A stretch of 64,000 nt of DNA from Zestomonas carbonaria (GCF_904061905.1 NZ_CAJFCI010000025.1:19969-83968); one strand, 5' to 3'. Shown: positions 27,501 through 36,687, counted from the stretch's first letter. The notes: generated by a model not told the origin, from the sequence alone. Made by a program: numbers and translations.

Positions 27501-27732
27501 CACCGACTATCCACAGCAGTTCACTGTGGTCACGACCGCGTATCCAGTGACAGGCCACCGCGGTGTTGCGCCGGGCGCTCTTCTTCAACAGCTTGCGCAG
27601 GCTGTCCAGGCCGGCCTGGGTGATGGGCGTCTGCCAGGTGCGCTCGCCACGGCGCTCGGCGAACTGGTCGAGAATGCGCCGCGACTCCACCAGGGCTCGC
27701 TTGTCGCACTGGCTGATCAGCAGGACATTCAT
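24505..27732 (-). CDS. cas3: Cas2-Cas3 fusion nuclease-helicase, type I-F
   Basis: 1075 residues, the normal size. Residues 1-95 are a Cas2 domain; HD nuclease residues His123-Asp124 (LFHDIGKANA) come next; the helicase has STGCGKT near residue 420, LVLDEPDD as the DExD motif and SSAT. It unwinds and degrades DNA bound by the Csy complex and joins Cas1 for spacer acquisition. The start overlaps the cas1 stop by ATGA. No active-site change is visible, so the locus should be competent for interference. Confidence 0.97.
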   Translation of the reverse strand: MNVLLISQCDKRALVESRRILDQFAERRGERTWQTPITQAGLDSLRKLLKKSARRNTAVACHWIRGRDHSELLWIVGDASRFNEQGAVPTNTTRRDVLRRDDENDWHTGEDIRLLAQMAALFHDIGKANAVFQAKLRGEGPIRDAFRHEWVSLRLFEAFVGVGNGDIDWLQRLAEGAENPDTEWLARLVRDDRPSQPGPFKQGRLPPLAQAVGWLVLSHHRLPIMEGTNAQGLQYLPVPITADWNDARRDAGSAEQAACWTFAPGHLPFASAAWRRKVATCAAALLARPGLLQRAPRLLADPYVMHLSRMVLMLADHHYSSLDANPRLGDPAYPVHANTDREGLKQRLDEHLLGVARESRRLMGVLPRLSRSLPRIARHKGFKRRSDDPRFRWQDKAFDLAVSLREHSARQGFFGINLASTGCGKTLANGRILYALADPQQGARFTIALGLRTLTLQTGQAYRERLGLGEDDLAVLVGGGAVRQLFELGQERVRGSESSEALLPDDSHVHYESGLADGPLKAWLERDPAVHKLVTAPVLACTLDHLISATESLRGGKQIAPMLRLLTSDLVLDEPDDFDLADLPALSRLVHWAGMLGSRVLLSSATLPPALVQGLFEAYRAGRALFQANRGEPGIPLEIRCAWFDEFGCEEGRHGEPDGFAAAHDAFIRRRLGHLATEDVRRRARLVPLAVSGGDRQAICQELAGQLPDWMLQLHRAHHSTAPDGRRISVGLLRLANIEPLIELAQALFAQGGPEGTRLHLCVYHSRHPLVLRSAIERQLDGLLRRHDPQALFNHPLVRTALAEHPEADQVFVVLASPVAEVGRDHDYDWAVVEPSSMRSIIQLAGRIRRHRPGTCTGPNLYLLARNLRALQGQAVAFEKPGFECKEWHLASHDLHDLLREEEWMTIDAAPRIVARETLQPATSLVDLEHARLRALMLGEGNAATRFGVPHWWQTLAPLSGILQIEQRFRKSSLQQTYSLLPAVDDEEYLLFHRDNGDGEWTAVGNLLGELSLALGPRVQSWGAGDYLDELAILAERFDLSLPACAKRFGQVQLDERDSTQGWDWHPLLGFKRRR

Positions 27733-28697
27733 CGACCGACACTCTCGGCCACCGCCTTGAGGGTGTCGATCATGAAATCCAGTGATTCGCTACGGGTCAG
27801 GTTGTCGATGCAGGCCTGGCGGAACTCCTGCTCCTCGTCACCGCGTACGGCGGAGACGAAGGCCTGGGGCAGGATGGTGGCGTCCTTGACCAGGTCAGCC
27901 ACGTCGAACACCAGTCCACCTCGCCTCGTCTTGCCATGCAGCACCGCCAGGCCATGGGGGATACCCAGCACCCAGGTAGCCGTGGCGCCCAGGCCATAGG
28001 CCAGGTAGTTGCCGTGGTCGAGGAAGCGGTTGGCCGGGTCGCCGCCCGAACCACCCTTGGCACGAACGAACTCGCCATAGCCGCTGGCCTGAGCGGCGAG
28101 CTTGAACAGACGCTTGCTCAGTCGAGCCTCTTCGGCGAGCAGGGCGGTGTTGTCGGGGACTGATTGCAGATTGCGCAGGGATTGCTCCAACGCCTGCTGC
28201 AAGACGTCGCCGTCCACCGCGAAGCCAGCGTCGCGCAATGGCCGGTTGTGCAGCCAGCCCTGGCGAATGCGCTCCAGCCGTGCCCCCTGGAAGCGCTTCG
28301 CCGCCTCCAGCCGCAGGTCATCGTCGAACCAGAAGCGCACCCAGTGCTGTAGATACTCGGTGGGCCGGTATTCACTCTGCGGCGAGAACCAGGCCACCTC
28401 CACATCCACCTCGTTGGCCGAGAACAGCGGCGTTCCGCCTCCGCCACAGAAACCCACCAACACACCTGCCTTGGCCAACTCGCGCATGGCCGCCTGGGTA
28501 ACCGAGGTACCGGTGCCGAGCAGGATCGTCGTGGTGTTGGCGATGGGGATGTTCCAGTACAGCGACTGCTTGCCGGCATCGGTGACGTACTCCACCCGCC
28601 CGCCATTGACCAACACCCGGCAGTGTTGCAGGTAGTAGATGTTGGCGCGCTTGGAATGGAGGATCGACTTGAGGTCGGAAGGGCTGAGGTCATCCAT
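27729..28697 (-). CDS. cas1: Cas1 integrase, type I-F
   Basis: 322 residues from MDDLSPSDLK, with GGAGAG before the ATG. Glu190, His254, Asp265 and Asp268 all fall at the metal-binding positions known for the P. aeruginosa protein. Cas1 with the Cas2 domain of Cas2/3 integrates new spacers. It is the first gene of the cas1-cas2/3 unit; the region upstream to 28903 holds its promoter and the leader of array 2. Longer in-frame starts run into the leader and are rejected. Confidence 0.97.
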   Translation of the reverse strand: MDDLSPSDLKSILHSKRANIYYLQHCRVLVNGGRVEYVTDAGKQSLYWNIPIANTTTILLGTGTSVTQAAMRELAKAGVLVGFCGGGGTPLFSANEVDVEVAWFSPQSEYRPTEYLQHWVRFWFDDDLRLEAAKRFQGARLERIRQGWLHNRPLRDAGFAVDGDVLQQALEQSLRNLQSVPDNTALLAEEARLSKRLFKLAAQASGYGEFVRAKGGSGGDPANRFLDHGNYLAYGLGATATWVLGIPHGLAVLHGKTRRGGLVFDVADLVKDATILPQAFVSAVRGDEEQEFRQACIDNLTRSESLDFMIDTLKAVAESVGR

Positions 28698-28903
28698 GGA
28701 AGCTCTCCGCGAAATCATGGAGGCATTCTGGCCTTCACAGCGGAAATATGGAAACGCACCATGCAGCGCTGATAACCCTTTTTTCTGAAGTCTTTCAGAG
28801 TCCTTTAAAATCAAATAGTTACAGATTCTCCCAGAAAAAGGGTTTTTCCAAGGAGAAAGAAGATGGGCCTTTGAAAGCAAAGAGTTGGCGGGTATTGTCT
28901 CTA
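28698..28903 (+). promoter_or_regulatory. Leader of CRISPR array 2 and cas1 upstream region
   Basis: AT-rich 206 bp between cas1 and the first repeat. CCCAGAAAAAGGGT at 28830-28843 lies 60 nt from the repeat, and GAAAGC..GAGTTGG..TGTCTCTA runs to the repeat, matching the leader of array 1. No seed-plus-PAM match to the mini-CRISPR spacer was found here, so the guide is not predicted to act on cas1. Confidence 0.78.
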
Positions 28904-29711
28904 CTTCACTGCCGTATAGGCAGCTAAGAAAACATCGATACAGCAGGGTGGATGCCTGAGAAGCTTCACTGCCGTATAGGCAGCTAAGAAATTCGAGCGG
29001 ACGAGCGTCGCCAGATCAAACCCCTTCACTGCCGTATAGGCAGCTAAGAAAACACCGAATCCCCAGGCGGTCAGCCAGAGGATCTTCACTGCCGTATAGG
29101 CAGCTAAGAAATCGACGCTGTGGCCGAGCTGATTGGCAATGAACTTCACTGCCGTATAGGCAGCTAAGAAATCAGCAATGCCGAGCGTCAGCGCCGCTAC
29201 CGCCTTCACTGCCGTATAGGCAGCTAAGAAAAGGCCCGGCGGCATGAAGCCCTCGCCGCTGATCTTCACTGCCGTATAGGCAGCTAAGAAAAACGATCAA
29301 CTGGAGATGTGATGGCGACCAACCTTCACTGCCGTATAGGCAGCTAAGAAATCCCTGCGTCGACGGCCCAACTCACAGCGAGCCTTCACTGCCGTATAGG
29401 CAGCTAAGAAAACTAACTGGTAGCCCAACGCCCAGCAGGCATCCTTCACTGCCGTATAGGCAGCTAAGAAACGGCGATAGTGTCGGTGACGACTCCGGTC
29501 GCGCTTCACTGCCGTATAGGCAGCTAAGAAATTCTCGGTGGTCTTCTTAGACGTGCAGGTCTGCTTCACTGCCGTATAGGCAGCTAAGAAAGACCCGGTG
29601 CCGGTGCCCGGCTACAGCACCGTCTTCACTGCCATGTAGGCAGCTAAGAAAATCATCGAAGTTCATGCTGTAGGCGTTGTTGGCTTCACTGCCGCACAGG
29701 CAGCTCCTCTA
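28904..29711 (+). CRISPR. Type I-F CRISPR array 2, 14 repeats and 13 spacers
   Basis: Repeats of 28 bp start every 60 bp from 28904 to 29684, all spacers 32 bp. Twelve are identical and begin CTTCACTGCCG, differing from array 1 at the third base. The thirteenth (29624) has a changed loop (ATGTA). The fourteenth (29684-29711) is degenerate after the stem and lies over the end of the outer-membrane efflux gene. The array is read away from cas1. Confidence 0.99.
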
Positions 29712-31101
29712 CTTCCTGACGCCCAAGCCATTGCTCCGCCCGCCAACCGCCGCCCAGCGCCCGATACAGGCCGACGCTGGCTTGCAGGCGTTCGAGCTGG
29801 AGTTGTGCCGCTTCGTCCTGGGCAGCGTAGAGGGTGCGTTGGGCGTCGAGCAGGGTGAGCAGGGTTTCCGCGCCGGCGCGGTAGCGGGATTCGGCGAGGC
29901 GGAAGGCCAGTTCGGCCTGGGCCAGCGCTTCGCGCTGGGCGGCCAGTTTGGCGGCGCTGCCGGCCAGGGCGTTGAGTGCCGTTTCCACGTCGGCGAAGGC
30001 GGTGACGATGGCGCCACGGTAGTCGGCGAGCAATTCCTCGCGGCGGGCGATGGCGATGTCGCGGTCGGCGGCCAGGCGGCCGCCGTCGAAGATCGGTGCG
30101 GCGAGCGCCGCCGCCAGCGAGTAGACCGGATCGGCGAACACGCGCGACAGGCTGCCGCTGCCGCCACCGGCCCTGGCCGTCAGGTCGAGGCGCGGCAACA
30201 GGGCGGCGCGGGCGGCTTCGACGTCGGCATCGGCGGCGGCCAGGTTGGCTTCGGCACGGGCCAGGTCGGGACGGCGGCCGAGCAGTTCGCTGGGCAGCCC
30301 GGCGCCGAGGCTCGGCACCCGCAGGGCGTCCAGGTCGGCGGCGTGCATCCTCAGTTCGGTGACGCTTGCGCCAAGCAGCAAGGCCAGGGCGGTTCGGCTG
30401 TCTTCCAGTTGCTGGCCCAGGTCGGCGAGCAGGCGTCGCTGGGTGGCCACCACGCCGCGTTGCTGGGCCAGTTCGAGGGCAATGGCGGCACCGGCGCGCC
30501 AGCGTGCTTCGACGGTCGCCAGGACGCGTTCGGCGTTGGCCAGGTTGAGTTCGGCGATGCGCCGGCGTTCGCCGAGACCGACCGTCTGCAACCAGGTGTT
30601 CGCCACCCCGGCGCCGAGGGTGACGTGCAGGGCGTCGCGGTCGAAGCGGCTGGCGCGCAGGGCCAGTTCGGCGCTGTCGCGCCCGGCGCGCAGGCGACCC
30701 CACAGGTCGACTTCGTAGCTGGCCGCCAGGCCGCCTTCGTAGCGGTTGCCGGCGGTGTCGGCATCACCACCGAGACGGCCTGCTCGACTGGCGCCGAGGT
30801 TGCCGTCGAGCCTCGGCAGCAGCGGCGCGCCGGCCAGTCGCGCGCTGGCTTCGGCCTGGCGCACCCGAGCGACGGCGGCGGCCAGGTCGGGACTCTGCGC
30901 GAAAGACTGGGCGACCAGGCGGTCCAGCTCGTCGCTGCCGAAGGCTCGCCACCAGGTGGAGTCGATTTCCTGGGCGGGCAGGGCGTTGGCGTGGCGCCAC
31001 TGCGCCGGGGTTTCGGGCAGCTCGTCCGGCGCAGGCTGATGACGGGAGCAGGCGGCCAGGGCCAGGAGCAGCAGCAGGGGGAGTGCGGGTTTCATGGCCA
31101 T
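29686..31101 (-). CDS. Outer-membrane efflux lipoprotein, NodT/OprM family (OpmQ-like)
   Basis: About 471 residues. The signal peptide ends in a lipobox (LLALAAC), followed by two repeated OEP domains that form a TolC-like trimeric channel. ATG 31101 is used; ATG 31095 is equally possible. It follows MacA- and MacB-type genes on the same strand, so it should complete a tripartite exporter such as PvdRT-OpmQ, which recycles and secretes pyoverdine. Its last codons (ELPVRQ, stop) are the terminal repeat of CRISPR array 2. A palindromic repeat separates it from macB. Confidence 0.92.
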   Translation of the reverse strand: MAMKPALPLLLLLALAACSRHQPAPDELPETPAQWRHANALPAQEIDSTWWRAFGSDELDRLVAQSFAQSPDLAAAVARVRQAEASARLAGAPLLPRLDGNLGASRAGRLGGDADTAGNRYEGGLAASYEVDLWGRLRAGRDSAELALRASRFDRDALHVTLGAGVANTWLQTVGLGERRRIAELNLANAERVLATVEARWRAGAAIALELAQQRGVVATQRRLLADLGQQLEDSRTALALLLGASVTELRMHAADLDALRVPSLGAGLPSELLGRRPDLARAEANLAAADADVEAARAALLPRLDLTARAGGGSGSLSRVFADPVYSLAAALAAPIFDGGRLAADRDIAIARREELLADYRGAIVTAFADVETALNALAGSAAKLAAQREALAQAELAFRLAESRYRAGAETLLTLLDAQRTLYAAQDEAAQLQLERLQASVGLYRALGGGWRAEQWLGRQEVEELPVRQ

Positions 31102-31197
31102 GGTGTGGCGTCCGTTGGCTCTCTTCTCGCGCTCATGGGAGAGGAGGAAGGAGAGGGAAGAGCGGTGCGTGCGAAGAGTCAACCTGCGTGTCATAGG

Positions 31198-31245
31198 AAC
31201 GCATGACCCTCTCCCCAGCCCTCTCCCATGAATGGGAGAGGGAGC
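31198..31245. repeat. Extragenic palindrome between macB and the outer-membrane gene
   Basis: CTCTCCCATGAATGGGAGAG lies inside the 173-bp gap between two genes of the exporter operon. It is a member of the CCTCTCCC family seen at 541-566. In RNA it would form a stable hairpin and could lower expression of the distal gene. Confidence 0.65.
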
Positions 31246-31274
31246 GGTCCGAGTTGTCGCCAACATCGCTCGCG

Positions 31275-33230
31275 CTACTCCATCGACAACGCCACCACCG
31301 GGTCGAGCGCGGCGGCGGTCCTGGCTGGCAGCCAGCCGAACAGCAGGCCGGTGGCGGCGGCGCTGGTGAAGGCGATCAGCATGGCGCTGAGGGAAAACAC
31401 CAGCGGTACGCCGCTGGCGACCAGCAGCAGGCCGGCAACGATGCCGAGCAGCACGCCGGCGCTGCCGCCGGTGACGGTGACCAGCAGTGCCTCGCCGAGG
31501 AACTGGTGGAGGATGTCGCGGCGGCGCGCGCCGGTGGCCATGCGGATGCCGATCTCGCGGGTGCGCTCGCGCACGGTCATCAGCATCACGTTCATCACGC
31601 CGATGCCGCCGACCAGCAGCGACACCGCGGCGATCAGGCCGAGCATCAGGGTCATGCTGTCCTGGGTCTCCGCCTCGGCCAGCAGCTTGGCAGCGGCGTT
31701 GCCGATGCCGAAGTCCTGGCGGCCGTGGCGGGTTTCGAGGAGTTCGCGGATCGCCGCCTCGGCGGCGAGCACCTGGCTCGACGAGGCGGCGTCGATCACC
31801 GAGTAGTCCGGATGGGTCAGCGCCTGGAACACGCGTACCCGGCCGGCGCGATAGGGGATGAAGACCATCTCGTCGTAGTCTTCGGCGCCGGAGTCCGCGC
31901 CCTTCTCGCTCATCACGCCGATGACTTCGAACGGCGAGTCCTTGATCAGCAGTTGCAGGCCGAGCGGGTTGGCGATGCCGGGGAAGAACTGTTCGCGGGC
32001 CTTGTGGCCGAGCACCACCACGGGCGCCATCGCCTTGTCCTCGGCGGCACTGAAGAAACGGCCCACGGCGACCGGCCAGTGGTGGATGCGCGGCATTTCT
32101 TCGCTGCTGGAGAAGGTGTAGACCGAGCGGGCGACGTTGCCGTAGCGCACCATCGCCGGGTCGCCGATCACCGGCATGGCGGCGCGGACTTCCGGCAGCC
32201 CGGCCACCGCGTCGAGGTCTTCCAGGGTCACCACGCCGGCCGGCCCGCCTTCGGGCGGCTGGCGGCCGCTCAGGTACATGATGGTGGCGCCCATGGAGGC
32301 CATCCGCGCCACCACCCGGTCCTTGGTGCCGAGGCCGACGGCGAGCATGACGATCACCGACGCCACGCCGATGACGATGCCGAGCAGGGTCAGCGCGGTG
32401 CGGAAGCGGTTCTGCCACATCACCCGCCAGGCCGAACGCGCCACCTCGCCGAGCTCGCTCCAGGGCGATACGCCGTGGTCGCGGCCGGCCTCGGCGAGGT
32501 CCGGCGACGGCAGCGCCCTGGCCGGGACCTGGCTGCCGGAATCGCTCACCACTTCGCCGTCGCGGATCTCGATGACCCGCCGCGCCTGCGCCGCCACGTC
32601 GCGGTCGTGGGTGATCAGGATCACCGTGTGGCCGGCGTCGGCCAGTTCGTTGAGCAGCGCCATCACTTCCTTGCCGCTGTGCGAGTCCAGCGCGCCGGTG
32701 GGCTCGTCGGCGAGGATGATGCGGCCGCCGTTCATCAGCGCGCGGGCGATCGACACCCGTTGCTGCTGGCCGCCGGAAAGCTGGTTGGGGCGATGATCGA
32801 GCCGTTCGCCGAGACCCAGGCGCTGCAACAGGGCGACCGCCCGCTCGCGGCGCCGCTCGGCGGGCAGGCCGGCGTACAGGGCGGGGATCTCGACGTTCTC
32901 GCGCGCCGACTCGGTGGCGATCAGGTGATAGCCCTGGAACACGAAGCCGAACGCCTCGCGGCGCAGCCAGGCCAACTGGTCGGCGTCGAAGCCGGCGACG
33001 TCGCGGCTGGCGAAGCGATAGCGGCCGGCGCTCGGCCGGTCGAGGCAGCCGAGGATGTTCATCAGCGTCGATTTGCCGGAGCCGGAGGCGCCGACGATGG
33101 CGACAAACTCGCCAGCCTGGATGCGCAGCGACACGCCCCGCAGGACTTCCACTTCGGGGCTGCCGTCCTCGCCACCGTAGCGCCGGCGGATACCCTCCAG
33201 CTCGATCAGCGCGGGGCTTTCGCTCACCAC
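31275..33230 (-). CDS. macB: MacB-family ABC exporter, ATPase-permease fusion (PvdT-like)
   Basis: 651 residues. An N-terminal ABC ATPase has Walker A at 47-55 (GASGSGKST), signature LSGGQ at 151-155 and Walker B at 171-177. A MacB_PCD periplasmic domain and four transmembrane helices (one after about residue 270, three at the C-terminus) follow, the MacB layout. It powers extrusion from the periplasm with MacA and an outer-membrane channel. It overlaps the macA gene by 7 bp. Beside iron-related membrane genes it most resembles PvdT of the pyoverdine exporter. Confidence 0.93.
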   Translation of the reverse strand: MVSESPALIELEGIRRRYGGEDGSPEVEVLRGVSLRIQAGEFVAIVGASGSGKSTLMNILGCLDRPSAGRYRFASRDVAGFDADQLAWLRREAFGFVFQGYHLIATESARENVEIPALYAGLPAERRRERAVALLQRLGLGERLDHRPNQLSGGQQQRVSIARALMNGGRIILADEPTGALDSHSGKEVMALLNELADAGHTVILITHDRDVAAQARRVIEIRDGEVVSDSGSQVPARALPSPDLAEAGRDHGVSPWSELGEVARSAWRVMWQNRFRTALTLLGIVIGVASVIVMLAVGLGTKDRVVARMASMGATIMYLSGRQPPEGGPAGVVTLEDLDAVAGLPEVRAAMPVIGDPAMVRYGNVARSVYTFSSSEEMPRIHHWPVAVGRFFSAAEDKAMAPVVVLGHKAREQFFPGIANPLGLQLLIKDSPFEVIGVMSEKGADSGAEDYDEMVFIPYRAGRVRVFQALTHPDYSVIDAASSSQVLAAEAAIRELLETRHGRQDFGIGNAAAKLLAEAETQDSMTLMLGLIAAVSLLVGGIGVMNVMLMTVRERTREIGIRMATGARRRDILHQFLGEALLVTVTGGSAGVLLGIVAGLLLVASGVPLVFSLSAMLIAFTSAAATGLLFGWLPARTAAALDPVVALSME

Positions 33231-34396
33231 TGGAACCTCACCGCCGAAGTCTGCGCCACCTCACCGGTGACCAGGCGATCGCCCTCGGCCAGGCCATCGA
33301 GCACCTCGACGAGCTGGCGATTGCGCGCCCCGACCCGCACTTCGCGGCCCTGCGGCCGACCCTTGGCGTCCAGCACGCGGGTGGTGAACAGCCCGGCCTC
33401 GCCGGCCACCGGGTCGAGCGCCTCCAGCGGCGCGGTGAGCACGTCGTGCACGGCGGCGGTGATGAACACCACCTGGGCGGTCATCTGCGGCATCAACGCG
33501 CCGTCGTCGTTGGCCACGTCGAACAGCACGGTGTACTGCACCGCCTGCGTCGCCTGGGCCGCCGCGCCTTCCTCGCCGCCATTGGCCGGGGTCACCGGCG
33601 GCGCCGGCAGCACCTGGCGGACCTTGGCGTGCCAGCGCCGGCCGTCGCCGCCGAGGGTGGTGAAGTACAGCGGCATCCCCGGCGCGAGCTGGCGGATATC
33701 GGCTTCGGACACCTTGGTCCAGGCGGTCATCGCGCTGAGGTCGGCGATGCGCATCACCGTCGGCGTCTGGTAGGTGGCGTTGAGGGTCTGGCCCTGCTTG
33801 ACGTCGACGCCCAGCACGGTGCCGGCGATCGGCGCGTAGAGGCGGGTGTAGCCGAGCAGCGCCTCGTTGCCGCGCAGCCGCGCCTGGCTCTCGGCGATCT
33901 GCGCGCGCAACTGTTCGAGGCGCGCCTGGGCGGACTTCCAGGCGGCGATGGCGACCTGCACGTCTTCCTCGCGGGTCGCCTCGTCGCGGGCCAGGCGCAA
34001 CTGGCGCTGGTGCTGCTGGCGCGCCAGGTCGAGCTGCGCCTGCTGGTCGGCCAGTTGCGCGCGCAGGCCGGCGAGCGCCGCGCGGTCGGCTTCCACCGTG
34101 GCCTCGTGGAGGCTGGCGTCGATCTCGGCGAGCAACTGGCCCTTCTCCACCTTGTCGCCGGGCTGCACGTGCAGGCGCAGCACCTGGCCGGAGACCTGCG
34201 CGCCGACATCCACCGACTCGCGCGGCTGCAGGGTGCCGATGGCCACCACGGTGGCTTCCACGTCGCCGCGCGCGACCGGCACGGTGAGGTAATCCGGCGC
34301 GGCGTCGCCCTGCCACCACCAGGCGCCGAGCAGCAGCAGCATCGGCACCAGCGTCAACAGCAGCCAGCGCCCCTTGGAACGGAGATCGAAACTCAT
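33224..34396 (-). CDS. macA: MacA-family periplasmic adaptor (PvdR-like)
   Basis: About 390 residues starting at [10 protein letters not shown], with AAGGAT upstream. One N-terminal membrane anchor is followed by a lipoyl/barrel-sandwich half ([20 protein letters not shown]), a long coiled-coil hairpin, the second half ([12 protein letters not shown]) and a beta-barrel. This is the membrane fusion protein linking MacB to the outer-membrane channel. It starts 22 nt after the DUF3325 gene, so the exporter and the PepSY genes are probably one operon. Confidence 0.92.
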   Translation of the reverse strand: MSFDLRSKGRWLLLTLVPMLLLLGAWWWQGDAAPDYLTVPVARGDVEATVVAIGTLQPRESVDVGAQVSGQVLRLHVQPGDKVEKGQLLAEIDASLHEATVEADRAALAGLRAQLADQQAQLDLARQQHQRQLRLARDEATREEDVQVAIAAWKSAQARLEQLRAQIAESQARLRGNEALLGYTRLYAPIAGTVLGVDVKQGQTLNATYQTPTVMRIADLSAMTAWTKVSEADIRQLAPGMPLYFTTLGGDGRRWHAKVRQVLPAPPVTPANGGEEGAAAQATQAVQYTVLFDVANDDGALMPQMTAQVVFITAAVHDVLTAPLEALDPVAGEAGLFTTRVLDAKGRPQGREVRVGARNRQLVEVLDGLAEGDRLVTGEVAQTSAVRFQW

Positions 34397-34418
34397 GCGG
34401 GGTACATCCTTGTCGGCA

Positions 34419-34754
34419 TCACAGGGCAAGCAGCGGCAGTGCCCCCAGGGTCGAGAACGCCGCCAGCCAGGCGGCCAGGCGCGGGCGATAGGGCAGCAGC
34501 AGGACCAGCGCCAGCGCGCCGGCGGTTAGCACGCCGCACCAGACCACCGTCCCCACCGCGCCGCCCCAGGCGCGCAGGCACGGCCACAGGGCGGCGGCCA
34601 GCAGCAGCCAGCCGGCCAGGCGCAGCAGGCGCTGGCGAGCGCGCGACTTGCGCGGCCAGACCTGCACGTGGTGGCGGTCCATGCCCAGGCACAGGCCGGC
34701 CATGCCGGCGTAGGAGAGGGCCAGTGCCAATGGAATCGCGACGACGGGCAGCAT
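34419..34754 (-). CDS. DUF3325 family small membrane protein
   Basis: 111 residues with about four hydrophobic segments and the start MLPVVAIPLALALSYAGM. The ATG shares one base with the stop of the PepSY gene (TGATG), showing translational coupling. DUF3325 genes regularly accompany PepSY and DUF3649 genes at siderophore loci; their biochemical role is unknown. A longer in-frame extension is the shadow of the PepSY gene. Confidence 0.85.
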   Translation of the reverse strand: MLPVVAIPLALALSYAGMAGLCLGMDRHHVQVWPRKSRARQRLLRLAGWLLLAAALWPCLRAWGGAVGTVVWCGVLTAGALALVLLLPYRPRLAAWLAAFSTLGALPLLAL

Positions 34755-36394
34755 CAGTGCGCCTCCACTTCGAGTGCACGGGCGGCGCTGCGCCGGGGGC
34801 GTTTCGCAGGCGCCGGCCGGCTGGCCTTGACCCACACCCGCCGCGCCGCCAGCAGGCTGAGCAGGCCGAACCCGATGGCGACCAGCTCGACCCCGGCGCG
34901 CTGGCCGTCGCCGCGCAGCAGGTAGATGACGAACTGCTCGCCGACCGTCCCCCAGTTGAGCAGCGGCAGCAGCAGGCAGAGCAGCGCGATGGCCAGCAGT
35001 TGCTCGATCCAGGCCGTGGTCGCCGGGCGCAGCGCGGCATGCAGGCAGGTCAGTGCCCAGACCGCGAAGAAGGCGCCGATCTCCCATTCCGGCCGCTGCT
35101 CGATGCCCACCGGGATCAGCCGGTTGGCCCAGAAGAACGCCACGCAGGCCAGCGCCAGGCCGGCGATGCTGCCGATGTTGAGCACTTCGATGACCCGGTA
35201 GACACGCTCGGTCTGCGCGCCGAACTCGCCCAGCGCACGCTGCCGGCGCTTGACCATGAAGAGGATCGCGCCGGTGGCCAGCATCGCCGCGCCGGCCAGG
35301 CCGCAGACGAAGTACAGCCAGCGGATCGCGTCGCCGCCGAACGCCGCGAAGTGCAGGTTGCGCATCACCGACTGCACGTCCTGCGCCGCACCGCCACGCC
35401 GCTCGCCGGGTATCTGGATGTCCCGCTGCTCGCCGCTCACCGCGTCGAAGAACACCCGCCCCGCGCCATCGCCGAGCAGGGTGTACTGGCCTTCCTTCTC
35501 GATGAAGCGGCCGAACAGCACCGCCGCCGCGCTGCTGTCGCCGGGGTGCTCGACGCTGACGAAACTCACCGGCCGCTGCAATTGCGCCTCGCTGCGCACC
35601 AGCAGTTCGTCCAGCGCGGTGACCGGGGCCGCGATGCCGGTTTCCGGGCGGTGCTCGGGCTGGGTCAGCAGGTCGGCGAAATAGGCTTCGGGGCTGTCGT
35701 AGTGCGCGGCGATGCCGAGCGGCATGTATAGCGCGTAGAAGGTCGCCAGGCCGGTGTAGGCGATCATCAACTGGAACGGCAGGCTCAGCACCGACAGCGC
35801 GTTGTGGGCATCCAGCCAGCTCCGCTGGCCCTTGCCGGGGCGGAAGGTGAAGAAGTCCTTGAAGATGCGCTTGTGGATGATGATCCCGCTGACCAGCGCC
35901 ACCAGCATGGCCATGGTGAAGAAGCCGACCAGCCAGATACCGGCGGTGCCGGCGTGGAACTCGAAGTGCATGTGCACGAAGTGGTGGCCGCCCTCGCTGT
36001 CGCGCTCCTCGGCATTGGCCAGCGGCTGGCCGGTGAGCGGGTCGAGGCGCTTCTGCTGGAACTGCTCGTGCTCGTCTTCCCAGAACAGGCGGATCGCCTT
36101 GTCGGTATCGTTGGGCAGGCCGATGCCCCAGAAATGCCCGCGCGGCGCATGCTCGGCGAGCCAGGCCTGGCCCAGGCGCACCGCCTGCGGGCGGTCGACG
36201 CTATCGTCGAGACCGGTGACCGCCTGCGCCTGCGGCAGGTGCGGCTTCATCCAGCGGGTGATCGGATCGTCGAACACCCCGAGGGTACCGGTGAGGAAGA
36301 TGACGAACAGCACCCAGCAGGCCCACAGCCCGCCCCAGGTGTGCAGCCAGGCCATAGCCTGGCGCAGGCCCTCCTTCTGTTCCGCCTGGCTCAT
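34754..36394 (-). CDS. PepSY-associated TM helix protein, possible siderophore-iron reductase
   Basis: 546 residues. It begins with a typical HTWGGLWACWVLFVIFLTGT segment and has several PepSY_TM helices, a periplasmic PepSY-like region and further helices at the C-terminus. Relatives such as FpvG reduce ferric siderophore iron in the periplasm. The operon context (DUF3649, DUF3325, MacAB-OpmQ-like exporter) supports siderophore handling, but no siderophore synthesis gene is in view. It overlaps DUF3649 by ATGA. Confidence 0.87.
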   Translation of the reverse strand: MSQAEQKEGLRQAMAWLHTWGGLWACWVLFVIFLTGTLGVFDDPITRWMKPHLPQAQAVTGLDDSVDRPQAVRLGQAWLAEHAPRGHFWGIGLPNDTDKAIRLFWEDEHEQFQQKRLDPLTGQPLANAEERDSEGGHHFVHMHFEFHAGTAGIWLVGFFTMAMLVALVSGIIIHKRIFKDFFTFRPGKGQRSWLDAHNALSVLSLPFQLMIAYTGLATFYALYMPLGIAAHYDSPEAYFADLLTQPEHRPETGIAAPVTALDELLVRSEAQLQRPVSFVSVEHPGDSSAAAVLFGRFIEKEGQYTLLGDGAGRVFFDAVSGEQRDIQIPGERRGGAAQDVQSVMRNLHFAAFGGDAIRWLYFVCGLAGAAMLATGAILFMVKRRQRALGEFGAQTERVYRVIEVLNIGSIAGLALACVAFFWANRLIPVGIEQRPEWEIGAFFAVWALTCLHAALRPATTAWIEQLLAIALLCLLLPLLNWGTVGEQFVIYLLRGDGQRAGVELVAIGFGLLSLLAARRVWVKASRPAPAKRPRRSAARALEVEAH

Positions 36395-36687
36395 GCCAGC
36401 ACCCTCCCCAGCAGCCAGCCGAGCCCGGCGAACAGCACGGCCGGCAGCAGCAGGCCGAGCCAGACGCGCTTGAGGTCCCTGACGGCGAATACCCAGACGA
36501 TCGCCACGGTGTAGATGGCGAAGCTGGCCAGCGACCCGGCCAGCACCGCCTGCCCCTTGGGCAGGGGAATGATCGCGCCGAGGAACACCACGAGCGCCGA
36601 GGTCAACGCATAGCCGCCGAGGATCGCCGCCGCGCTGCGCGACAGCAGGGCGAGCGCGGGCCCGCGGGAGGAAGCAACAGATTTCAT
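36391..36687 (-). CDS. DUF3649 family membrane protein
   Basis: 98 residues from MKSVASSRGP with three hydrophobic segments. DUF3649 members usually precede a PepSY gene in iron-uptake operons, as here. It is the first gene of the presumed six-gene unit reaching to 29686. A Fur-like site was looked for upstream but only a weak half-site (TATCGCAATGAC) was seen. Confidence 0.82.
   Translation of the reverse strand: MKSVASSRGPALALLSRSAAAILGGYALTSALVVFLGAIIPLPKGQAVLAGSLASFAIYTVAIVWVFAVRDLKRVWLGLLLPAVLFAGLGWLLGRVLA

Noticed and set aside
28698..28903. A second target for the mini-CRISPR guide upstream of cas1
   Set aside because: No CC followed by TAGTG, in either orientation, occurs in the interval.
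28901..29569. Open frames with FLAAYTAVK repeats on the minus strand of array 2
   Set aside because: Same artefact of a 60-bp period; not protein genes.
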